Source: Macrotis lagotis (lineage: Eukaryota; Chordata; Mammalia; Peramelemorphia; Peramelidae). Taken from it: DNA of 64,000 bases. Position 1 is the stretch's first letter. Each line of letters starts with the position of its first letter. Shown here piece after piece: positions 1-11,400 of this stretch. Under the pieces are notes generated by a model. It was not told the origin of the DNA, made no database searches, and was given only the letters and a program-made list of their open reading frames with translations. Location of the stretch: contig NC_133662.1 of the NCBI RefSeq assembly GCF_037893015.1, forward strand, positions 271,367,944-271,431,943, written 5' to 3'. The position numbers were made by a program, and so were the translations under genes.

Positions 1-29
1 TAGGAGAAAGGTGCTATTATTGTTGACAT

Positions 30-156
30 TTTGTAGATGAGGAAACTGAGGTAAAAAGTGGTTAAGTGACTTGTCCTGGGTCACCCAGCTAGTGTCTGAA
101 TTTGGATCTTCCTGATTCCAGGCCCAGTACTCTATCCACTACCTCACCTGGCTGCC
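30..156 (-). repeat. MIR/CORE-SINE fragment
   Basis: GATGAGGAAACTGAGG, then a diverged CAAGGTCACACAGCTAG-type core, ending in a reversed tRNA-like head at CTGGCTGCCCC. Confidence 0.75.
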
Positions 157-173
157 CCTACTTAAGTATTTAC

Positions 174-1470
174 TATGTGGCAGACACTGTGCTAAAATGT
201 TGGGGAAACAAAGAAAGGCAAAATAGAGTCTTTGCTCTCAAAGAGCTGAGTCTGCGAGGGATGAAAAAATGTGTAAAGAAAAATATGTAAAGAACTGTAT
301 TAATAAGTTACCAGGATAGGAAACAATCAACAGAGGGAGACCCTAACCCTAAATTGGGGGAGAGGGGAAAAGATTTGAGCTGGGACTTAAGATTGGAAAA
401 GTAAGGAGGGAGAAGAAGGGAAAGAGAAGGAAGGAAGAGAAGTGAAGACAGACCTAGAATGTCAAACAGAACATTCTGTATTTGCTCTTGGAGGTGACCC
501 AGGAAGGAACCACTGGAATTTATTGAATAGAGGGACTGACCAGCACTTTAAGAAAATCACTTCAGGGTCTGAACGGAGGATGGGCTAGAGCAGGGAGAGA
601 AAGTGAGGCAGATCTAACCCCTCTGTCCCCACCAGGAACTACTGAAGTAGTCTAGGAGTGAACTGATGGGGGGGGGGGTGCAGAGAGGCAATGGACAAGA
701 GAGGTTGCATAGCGAAAACACCCCCAGAGCTGCAGCCCAGGTGACGGATAGTCAGAAGGCCAGCGACAAGCAGTGGCACCAGCTGGGATGGGGGCTGAGA
801 GACAGGGAGAAGTCCAGAATGACTTCTAGCTTGGGGGTCTGCTGAATGAGAGAAGAATGCTGCCATCAAAAATAAAGGCAAAATTAGGCAGGAGGGACAG
901 AATGGAGAAGAGGATGTCTTCAATTTTAGAGATGATGAGTTAAAGATATCTACAAGACATTAAGTCTGAGAAGTAAGTCTGCAAGTTGGGAGAGATGTGG
1001 AGCTGAGAATCATTAGCTTAGAGATCACTGAACTCAAAGGAGCAGGTGAGATCACCAAATGAAACAGTCTGAAGAGAAGAGGGCCCAGGATAAAATCCTA
1101 AAGGAACACCTATAGTTAGAGGATCTGCTGGAGGAAGATCCGGCAGAGGAGACAGAGGAGTGGGCTGAAATACAGGAAAACCAGAAAGCGAAGGTGAGGA
1201 GGGGGAAGAAGGTACCAAGGAGGAGAGAATGACTGAGTGTCAAGAAAAGTCCCCTGGATTTGGTCCTTAAGAGATTACTGGTCCCTTAGGGAAGAGCAGT
1301 TTTGATGAAATGATGAGGTTGGAAGCCAAAACTGTAAAGGGTTAAGAGAAGCATCTCTGGTAGATAGGTTTTTCCAGAGGAGGAGGTGTTCCCATGAAGT
1401 CCAAACCCAAGCTTGGCATGCATTTGAGGGGCTGAATTGTGTGATCTCTTTGGGAGGGTATCCATTCAGT
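174..1470 (+). repeat. Long unclassified interspersed repeat, copy A
   Basis: The stretch contains phrases shared with 3,690-4,920, for example GTTTACTGAGTAGGG-like, AAAATCACTT, TGAGAATCAT, GAGATCACCAA and GGCCATTAAG-like words in the same order. It is an old dispersed element of unknown class. No coding potential is evident. Confidence 0.55.
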
Positions 1471-2160
1471 TCAGTCTCAGTCTGATAAGAGCTGTCAGGC
1501 CTTAAGACTGGCACCAGACCCTCAAGCTATTCTAGGGACTTGGGATTCAAACCAGGCATTCTGCAGTGGGAAGCAGAATGGGCAGTGGACATGGAGACCA
1601 GGAGGCCTGGACACCATGCCAGAGGGACTCATCTGAGCCCACAACCTCCTGGGCACTGAGGATACAAAAACAAACATAACAAAGTCTCTGACCTCAACCC
1701 AAAAAGAACAGGCATGGAGATAAGGAGACATGATTTGGGGCCAAGATGAGAAACTGTGTGAACCCAGGCGACCCTAGCAAATTCACACAAACATATAAGG
1801 GAATGCAGTCAATCGATGAGTTCAACAGGCATTTTCAGGCCTGTGGTGACAAGCCTCCCTCAAGGGGCCTGTGGCTATGTCAGGCTGGCTTCCATATGTA
1901 TATAGAAACAAAGAACACAAATGATCATTTGGCAGTGTTGAAGCACTCCGCTGAAATCAGGAAGGGTCTCATGGAGTGTTCAGAAGAGACACTGAGGAGG
2001 GGAGGAAGGAGGGCAAGCCAGAGCTGGAACAAAGGCAAAGAGCGAGGATGGAGCCCAAGAAAGCCAGGATGGGAAGTGGAGTCTCGCAGCACAAGAATGG
2101 AAGGGTAGCTTGGGGGTCAGGCTGGGACTTTAGAAACTAGAGCAGTTTCTCTTTGAAAGG
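1471..2160. other. Non-coding stretch, partly repeat-like
   Basis: The part around 1,650-1,720 (GGGCACTGAGGATACAAAAA) resembles the start of the unclassified repeat seen at 174. A 120-codon open frame at 1,746-2,108 shows no recognisable protein. Confidence 0.4.
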
Positions 2161-2166
2161 AGGGAG

Positions 2167-2225
2167 TCATCTAGGTGACGCAGCAGATAGAGCTCCAACC
2201 CCGAAGTCAGGAGGACCCAAGTCTG
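2167..2225 (+). repeat. Truncated tRNA-derived SINE
   Basis: CTAGGTGACGCAGCAGATAGAG and the head up to GAGGACCCAAGTCTG only; its 3' part is gone. It abuts PCNT exon 22. Confidence 0.75.
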
Positions 2226-2251
2226 CCGACACCGTGGAAGCTGGCTGACAC

Positions 2252-2401
2252 TTGGTAGTGCATGAGGACCTGGAGAATGAGGCTGCTCTGTTCCTGCAGC
2301 TGCGAAGTCAGTGCCTCCTTCTCCCTCTGGTCAAGGGCCTGCGCCTTCTCACTCTCCTCCACTCTCTGGCCAGCTGTGCGCTTCTCCGCTTCCAACTCGT
2401 C
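2252..2401 (-). CDS. PCNT: PCNT coding exon 22 (last in window; 3' end uncertain)
   Basis: The acceptor TTCTTCTACTCAG|GACGAG is good, and DELEAEKRTAGQRVEESEKA continues the coiled coil. No donor is strong: CAG|GTCCTC (end 2,270), CAA|GTGTCA (end 2,252) and ACG|GTGTCG (end 2,233) are all possible. A SINE fragment lies directly after the exon. Confidence 0.78.
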
Positions 2402-5400
2402 CTGAGTAGAAGAACATGACAGGGTGGTGATAAGGGGGGATGCTAGAGACAAGGCAGCCCTGGAGTCACCACCTGGGGGACTGGGGTGAGGTAAACCCTC
2501 CCCAAGAAGTTCTGTACCCCTTCTTCTGGATGAGAAGCCCCTCTGTCCCAGGGATAGAAGTAACTAGTCAGATGAAAGGGCTGGCTCTAAACAGAAGAGA
2601 AGCACCTCTAAAATGAGAGGCCCCGAGGACATTCCCATGGAAGACAGCGGAGACCACTGCCAGGGAGCAGGAAAATGCCATCATCAAACAAAGGACAGTA
2701 TCTAAAGGAACCCTCCAAAGCCCTAAATGAGATGCCGTTTGTGGGGAGGGTAGAGGCATCTCCAGAGCACCCAAACTCTAGCCTAAGCTGAGATGCCACT
2801 ACCTTCAACTGGGCCACCTGCTGCTCCAGAACTTGGGACTGGCCTTTGAGCAGCGCCACCTCCTGTTCAAAGAGCAGCTCCTGATGCCGTCTGGCCTCTT
2901 CGCCCTGGGCAGATGCTACTCGGGCATCTTCCTGCAAGAACACGGGGAGGGAGTTTGTCACATGGTCCACCCTGGCCTCCGGTTTGTGCACAAAGAAAAG
3001 CAATGGCAGTCAAAATTGGAAGTAAAAAAAGAACACTAAAAAACACTTTACAGCAATCTTCTCAGATAAATATTTAGGAAAATGAGTCAAATTTATGGAA
3101 ATCAAAGCATTCCCTGATTGATAAAAGGTCAAAGGATAACAACAGGCAGCTTTCACACAAAGAAATCAGTTACCAGAGTCATATGAGGGGTGGCTAGATG
3201 GCACCTAGGAGTCAGGAGGACCTGAGTTCAAATTCAGCCTCAGACATTTAATCATTACCTAGCTGTGTGATCATATGCAAGTCACTTAAGCCCATTGCCT
3301 TGTAAAAAAAAAAAAAAGTCACACAAAAAAAACGCTCCACAGTGCTGAGGACACAGAAGTTCTTAAAAAGGCAGGTAAGGGAAAGATACCAATGAATATA
3401 TTCTTAAAGTAGGGCAAACTTGGGGTCCCTTTCTGCTAAGCTATCAAACTGTGTGTCCTCAAGAGGTGGCCTGGCCTCCTCCCAGGGGACCAGGAGGAAG
3501 GAGAACATGAAAAGAGGCTGCTAGCTAACAGACCTTTTCTCCTCCCCATCACAGTGTGTAGAACCCTGAAGGGAACAATTCCTAATAAATCTTGCCAGAA
3601 TTTGGACTGAAAAATAATCAGAATCTGTGCCCCTCCTGGCCCAAAGGCAGCACCAATACTTTCACAGCTGATTTCCTCTTATAAATAAATATGCTAGACT
3701 GATATGCATCTTCATCTACCTGACCCTCATGGAGCTCACAATCTAATGGGGGGGTGAAAGGGGGTCAACAAGAAAAGAAATATGCACAAAGCATGCTCTG
3801 TATAAGACAAATAGAAAATAATGAATAGCAGAAAAGGCCCCGGAATTAGAAAGGGCTGGGCAGGGGCAGCTAGGTGGCACAGTGGGTAGAGCACCGGCCC
3901 TGGAGTCAGGAGTACCTGGGTTCAAATCCAGTCTCAGACACTTAATCCCATTGCCTTGCCAAAAAAAAAAAAAGAGCTGGGCAAGGCTTCCCGTGGGAGG
4001 GGAGATTTTAGTTGAGACTTGCAGACAGGGAGTTCAGTGTGAGAATGGAGGAGGTACAGCTGGAGAGAATGCCCAGAACTGAGAGATGGGGGATCTTGTT
4101 CACAAAGGAGCCAGGAAACCTGGGGCACTGGATAGGAGAGTTTATCATAGGAAGTAAGATGTAAGAAGACTGTAAAGGAAGGAGGGGACAGGCTAAGAAA
4201 GATTTTGAACATCAAATAGAGTAATCTGTATTAGATCCTGGAGGCAAATAGAGCCATTGGAGTTTACTGAGTAGGGGGGGAATGACATAGTCAGACCTGT
4301 TCTTTTGGAAAATCACTTTGATGAAGAGTAGAGAATGGACTGGATTTGAAGAAACTGAAGCAGGCACACCTCCCAGTAACTACTGCAAGAGGAGGAGGAG
4401 AGAAGAGAGCATACCGGGGAGATATTGCAGAGGTAATGTCAACAGGCCTTGGCAGCAGTTTGGATCTGGGGAGTCAGAGAGAGTGAAGACTACAGGATTA
4501 TCTCTTGTTTGTGAGTCTTGGTGACTGGGGGATGGTGGTGCTCACTCTAATACTAAAGAAAATACTAAGGATTAGAGCTCAGCAGAGAAATGTGGAGCAG
4601 GAAAGGTAGACTTGAGAATCATCTGTATAGAAATGATAATTCAATCCATGAGAGCTGAGATCACCAAGTGCAGAAGTTCAGAGGGAAGGGAGAGGGCCAA
4701 GAACAGAACCTGAAGGACACCTGTGGAGAGAAAGACTGAGTTGGAGGAGGATCTAGCAAAGAAGCAGTCAAACAAGGAAGAGGAGAACCAGGATAAAGAG
4801 TGGACCCACCACATCCAAGGCTGAAGAGAGATCAAGGAGAATGAGGACTGAGAAGAGGACATTGGACTTGGCCATTAAGGGCTCACTGGTCACTGTGGAG
4901 TAGGCATGGAATGATGAAATTGGAAGCTGAACTGGAAGAAAAGAATGAGAGGAAAGAGAGCAGAGGCAAATTGATGGTCTTTTTTACATGTTTCACCACA
5001 AAAGACAGAAGAGGTTATAGGGTCCCAGTTAGGAGAGACAGAAGGGTCAAGTGAGAGAGACATGGGAATCTTTGTAGGCAGAAGGGAAGGAGTCACTGTG
5101 GAGAATGAAATAAAAAAGAAATGAGTAGGGGGCAGCTAGGTGGTACAGTGAATAGAGCACTGGTCTTAGAGTCAGGAGTACCTGAATTCAAATCTGACCT
5201 CAGACACTTAATGATTATCTAGCTGTGTGACCTAGGGCAAGTCACTTAAACCCCACTGCCTTACTAAAAAGAAAAAAACCCAAACAAAAAGGAATGAGTA
5301 AATAAGGATGACAGGGGCATGGGAGAGAAGAGCACACCAACTCTTCTTCCTATCCCAGGGTGCTGAGGACATGAAAAATGGCTGCGTCTGTCCCTGGAGG

Positions 5401-8400
5401 AGCAGGTCAGAGATATGGGATTGGTAGTCCATAGACAAACAGATCTACATAAGCAAAAATCAGGAAAAAGGGGGTGAAGTTAGAAGATAAGAGAGTGAAG
5501 GAGACCTTTCCTCTTTCTCTCTACCCCTACAAAGTTTCCTAGAGTGCCTTGGTAGTTGTCACATCTCCTGAAAATGAAGGAGATGCCATCAAGTTTCAAA
5601 AAAGCATGGGAAGACCAAGGGTAGCCAAGCGAGAAGCACCAGGACCACCAGCCACAGTGTTTTTGGAAAGAACTCCTCAGTACAAGTCTGGTTCTCTTCC
5701 TTGCTCCCAGCAGCCCCAGTCAGGTTCCCTTTGTCAAATGGGTTTTATTCCTTTTTATTCTGTTATCAGGGATGACTAAGGAGTAGGAAAGATTTCATCT
5801 CTCTGAAATGAAGTCACAGAAAAACCAAAGAAATCAAGAAAAAAATTGAAAAGAAAAAAAAAAGGATCATTCAATAAAGTTCCACTCAAATTACTCCTCT
5901 ATAAAATTAATCCTAATAATTTTTTAAAACAGACAGCAGGACCATGAGGAAGACCTTGTCTTTCTTCTTTTTTTTTTAGTTTTTTTTTTTTGCAAGGCAA
6001 TGGGGTTAATTGGCTTGCCCAAGGCCACACGGCTAGGTAATTATTAAGTGTCTGGGGCTGGATTTGAACTCAGGCACTCCTGACTCCAGGCCCAGTGTTC
6101 TATCCATTGTACCACCCAGCTGCCCCAAGACCTTGTCTTTCTTGCTTCACCGAATCTCAAAGTGTTCCCAAGCAGAAATCAGCCAAAATGATCTGGTACT
6201 AGATTTCATAAAAAATAAAAAAATTGAGCAAAGGAACACTCTTGAAAGTTCAGAATTAGAGCAGAAGTTAATGTTTGATAAATGTAAAATCTAAGTCATA
6301 AAAGAAAGGCATCAATGTGCAAGAAAACACAGCTGGGCAAACTTGGAAGCAGAAAGACCAAAAGGGTGTTTGGATTTGCACTCTCCACCAAATTTGGCAA
6401 TAAATTCCAAAGGGATAAATGATCTGAATTGAAAAGACAACATCCAAGGAGGAAGGCCACTACATCTTACAAAATTCTGAAAAACCATGGCACTGATTTC
6501 CTCACTTTTACACACAAAAAAAGCTGAGTTGGCCCAGAAAAAAAGACATGCTCAAACTCAGTTTTGGTCAGGTGAGCACGGACTCCCCTCAAAACCTTAC
6601 CCACCAAGACTGCTGTGAGGAGAAGGATTTGGGATACTGCTACCGGTCTTAGCTGAGGGTCCAGGAAATGGGAGCAGGTTGCAAAGAGGGTGCACTTCGA
6701 GGCATCCCTGCCATGAGAAATTATTAAGAGTTTGGCTTCTACAGGATATGAGAGATGGCTGTTAGATAAGATTTCAATTCTCTGTCAGAACAGCACATTA
6801 CAAGGGCAGGAGTCTCTGAGTTTTTGATTAGGCTGAAAGACGCAAGCCTATGCACAGGAATGTGGAAGTGAAACAAAGGGAAAGGTGATAAAAAGAGGTG
6901 ACCTTGACCAAGAAATGAACCGCAAGAGGTTCCCTAACCTACATGAAGGCACCTTGGCCAGGTGGAAGCCGAAAACCAGGCAGAACCAGTGGGAGTTGAC
7001 TTACAGTCTCTAACCTTTTACAAGTACACATGCTTAATAAAATTTATGCATATCAACATCCACTAAACCTGTGATGATGGACATGTTAAGGAGTGTCACA
7101 GTGCTGGTTGTTTCGATTAGGTTGCACCCCTAATGACAAGGGTCTATCAGGACTGAGAAAGAAAAGGGAAAATGCCTTCCAAATCTATGTAAGATTGGAC
7201 ATTGCTGCAATTTGGTGGAGTGCCCTTTCCTGCAGGAATGTTTAATAAAAGAACCCTTCAGTCACTCCAGATTAAGTGTCATTATTAGGTGTCATATGAC
7301 CCCACTTGGAAAAAGGAGGGATTATGATTTCTTTCACTTTTCACACCTGCCACCCACCTTCTGTCTCTAAAACTTGCCTATGCCCTCTCCCCATGCTCAC
7401 CACCTCCCAAGGCCCTCAAAGTAACTGTAGGCAACCTCTGAACAATTCATCTACCTAGAAGGTCCCTGAGAGCCAGAAGGTGAAGTCACAGGGCAGACAG
7501 AATCCCTAGTCCCACCCCGCCCTTCCCAAGGCTCACCTCTCGTTGTTGCTCATGCTGGGCTCTCAGTAGGCCAAGCTCTTCCTGGAGCCGCTGGCCATAC
7601 TCGGTTTTCTGCTTCTCCAGCTCAGCCACATGGATGTCCTTGAGCTCCTGAAGGGCTTTCCGGTGCTGCTCCTCCATGTGGAGCACCTCTTCGCCCAATC
7701 TGTCCAAAGCCTTGTGGTTTTCTTCCTCCAGCAAGCACCGCTGGTTGTGAAGGGCTACCTCCAAGTCCTCCTAGGAGAGGGAACATTGCAAAGAGTCAAG
7801 TCCTTATGCTGGCTAGGACTGGCAAGAACCAGAGTTAACCCCCGCCCCAGAAAGGAAAATAAAGACTTCACACTCAAACTAATGTTAACGAGGGAAAAAT
7901 CATCGAGTTTTTCCAATTTATTCTGTCCTTCAAATGGACTCTCCTCCTGTAGAATAAGGACTTCCTGGTTCACTTTCCTTTAAAACTGGCAATCAATTGG
8001 ACTGTAGTCTAACTAAATGAGCTCATGCAGAGCTCCTCACTGAGTCAACCAATACTCCCAGTCCTGTTCTACTTTCCCCATCAGAATGACAACCATAGCT
8101 CCCCAAACAAGGAGTTCACTCTGTAAACCCAGAGTGTGTGGACCTCAAGTTCAGAGTCATATCCACGGCACGGGCCCCAGTGGGATAAAGGATGTGGTCA
8201 GAGCTTCTCCCTGGAGTCTGTAGTCAAGGAGAATAAAACTCAAAACCATCTGCTTGGGCATCTCACCTTAGCAACAAGACACTAGGCTGCCCAGGGGAGT
8301 TGGAAAATACAATAAGAAATCAAGTTTATCAATAGCTTCTCTTTCAAACAGTAAAATGTCAAACTACACTCCCCCCCCCCCCAGCCAAAAATATGGCTGA

Positions 8401-11400
8401 GACTGTGGCAAGGCTCACACTTGGGGAAGGATCCAAGCAGGGCTTGATGGTTAATTTTTTTCTAAAATGTTTTCTTCCACTTTTAATCATTAAAAATTGA
8501 ACAAGAGAAGGAGCAGTAGAATTAGGAAGAAAAGAGTAGTCTAATTTATTTCTCAATGAGGTACAAAGCACCATGGCAGCACATGTTTCAGACATTTTTC
8601 TGTTTTGTGCCCAACAAGGCTATTGCCTGTATGACCCAAGCCCAGATTCAGGGATGAACTAATACGGACCAGTGTTGAGATGTTTACATGTTTGAACCCA
8701 ATCTCCCTTCTAAGAATGAGCTGCTTTGACCTTTTAACGCAAGCCACTGATTTTTTAAGCCAACAATTATCTGCCCAGCCTGATATAAGAAAATTGCATT
8801 TCTTCATTCTTATAAAAAGCTGACAAGAAGCAAGGCCAGGTTACCATAACAAATGAGCAGCTGGCCAGCTTTCCCTGGGCTGGTCTGACCAGCCTCAGTG
8901 AGCCATTCTGCTGGCCAGGCACAGCTAACAAGCAGCCTGAAACCAGGTCCACAAGCCCTCTACCTGAGCAGGAACTTACCTGGTGAGCATCTTGCAACTC
9001 CGTGGCCAGAGTTTTCAGTTTTTCAATATGATTAGTAGTCATCTCAATTTGGAGGCTTTCCTGAGCCAGCTGCAGCTCTCGCTGGTGCTTCTCCATTGCC
9101 TGAGCCAATAGCACCTCCTGCTCAGCATCCTTGGCCCGCAACTGTTCCTCAAGTCTTACCTGCAGCCCTTCTAGAGCACGACCATGCTCTTCCTGGATAG
9201 TCTGAATTTCAGACAGGTAACAGGACTCCAAAGAATCCAGATTTGACAAATGCTTGGCTTCCAGCTCACTTACTTCTGCAGTATGCTGCATCTGCAGGTC
9301 TGTCACCCGAGCATCCAGCTGGGCCTGGTGCTGGCTCTGTAAGGAAGCTCTGAGGGCACCCATCTCCTCACGATGCTGGGTCTGAAGTTCGGCCACCCGA
9401 GCATCCAGCTGGGCCTGGTGCTGGCTCTGTAAGGAAGTTCTGAGAGCATCCATCTCCTCATGAGACTGGGTCTGGAGCTCAGCTACCCGAGCATCCAGCT
9501 GGGCCTGGTGCTGGCTCTGTAAGGAAGCTCTGAGGGCACCCATCTCCTCACGATGCTGGGTCTGAAGTTCGGCCACCCGAGCATCCAGCTGGACCTGGTG
9601 CTGGCTCTGTAAGGAAGTTCTGAGGGTGTCCATCTCCTCATGATGCTGGGTCTGGAGCTTGGCCACCTGAGCATCCAGCTGGGCCTGGTGCTGGCTCTGT
9701 AAGGAAGTTCTGAGAGCGTCCATCTCCTCACAATGATGGGTCTGCAGCTCAGCCACCCGAGCGTCCAGCTGGGCCTGATGCTGGATCTGTAAGGAAGTTC
9801 TGAGGGTGTCCATCTCTTCACGATGCTGGGTCTGCAGCTCAGTGGTCAGAGACTCAGTCTGCTGCTTCTGAGTCTCCTGAAGCTGAAGACTCTGAATCTG
9901 GAGCTCATTGGCATGCTTCTCCTGCAGCTCCTGGAAGAGAGCATCTTGTCTTTCAGTGAATTTCTGTGTCGTTTCTTTCTGCTCTTCCAAGAACCTAAAT
10001 AAAATTTAAAATTTAAATTTAAAAATTAAACTTTAAATGATTAAGAACCTCTTCCATTCCTGGGCAGAAAGGACCTACTTTGACCCAATTCTAACTGCAT
10101 CCTGGCTGTGCTGGCAGTCCTTGGCCTGATGACAGACACTGGATTTGAACTCAAACAGCTCTTCCTCATCCAGAGCTTACCAGGGTTCCCTCTCTATACT
10201 GATTTCACTCAAACACATAGTGAAAGATGCTCTCAGAGGACATTAACATTCTCTAGCAACATCATAAAGAAAACAGTCACGCCCCAGGACTTGGGCAAAA
10301 GTCTCTGACCAGCCAGCTTAGTGAGGCTGAAGGATCAGTCCTCTGCTCAGTTCCAGCTCTGTTACCAGCTCTCTGAGAAGGCTCCCACGGGGGGAAAGGT
10401 CTAGCATTTCAGAAGAGCTGTATGCTGCATCAGTGAAGTTCTAGGCAAATAGGTTGATTCTCACAACCACCCTTAGGAGGAAGGTCCTGTTTCTCAACTG
10501 AGGAAACTGAGACAAGCAGTGAACTGTCCAGATTGTGAAGTTGTATATGGATTCAGGTCTCCCCAATTTCAGGTCCAGTTCTCTGTTCCCTTTCCCACAT
10601 ATCCTAGAAGTGAAGAGACTAAGCTGGTAGAACCCAGGACAAAGACAGAACAAAGAGGGGTGGTTGACAAGACAGCCAGAGGAACTACTTAGAAGCAAAA
10701 AAATAAAAAAAAAAATTCACCCACCCCAGTGTCTCCCTCTGCAGCCAAGGGCCTCCCTGGAGAATGGCAGCCTAGCTGCCAAGAATAACACCCGACCCTC
10801 AAGAAGAGGTGACAAAAATCTGTAAGTATAGAGATAGTTATAGCACTCTCTTCTGGGGGTGGGGAGCTGGAGGTTGAGGGGAGGCCCAGCCGGGCTGAAC
10901 AGAGATCAACCGGTGGTCTGTTATGGGCAATGCTGAGCAAAGGGCAATGCACGCGATACAAAGTAGCAACAAGAGACACCACACTGGATACAAAGTAGCA
11001 ACAATCCTACAGGACCATGGCTCCGAGGGACCTGCCTCTCCTCAACAACGCTCTCCAGCCCAAAGCTCAGGGAGTCTGAATACAGACTGAAGCAGGCTTT
11101 TCTTTTTATTTACTGTATTTTTCTGAAGGTTTCTCTTTTGGGGGGGAAGGCAAAGGGGGTAAGCTTACTTTTACAACATGACTATTGTGGTAATGGTTTT
11201 TATGACTACATATTTTTAACCTAGATCAAGTAACTTGCTTTCTCAGTGAGTTATGAGGGAGAGAATTCGGAACTCAACATTTTGGAAATGAACACTCAAA
11301 CTTGTTTTTGCATCTAACTGGGGGGGAGGGGAATAAAATAAAATAAAACCATAACCAAGAAAAGGTGATGGACTCCTCACAAGGCAGGGAAACTGGCCCC

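Noticed and set aside
1746..2108. 120-codon plus-strand frame as a gene
   Set aside because: No recognisable domain, no splice or promoter context, and it lies in repeat-like sequence.
9483..9821. A second, shifted open frame on the PCNT strand within the exon 19 repeats
   Set aside because: It is a frame shadow of the 90-bp units; the other frame is continuous with conserved PCNT sequence on both sides.
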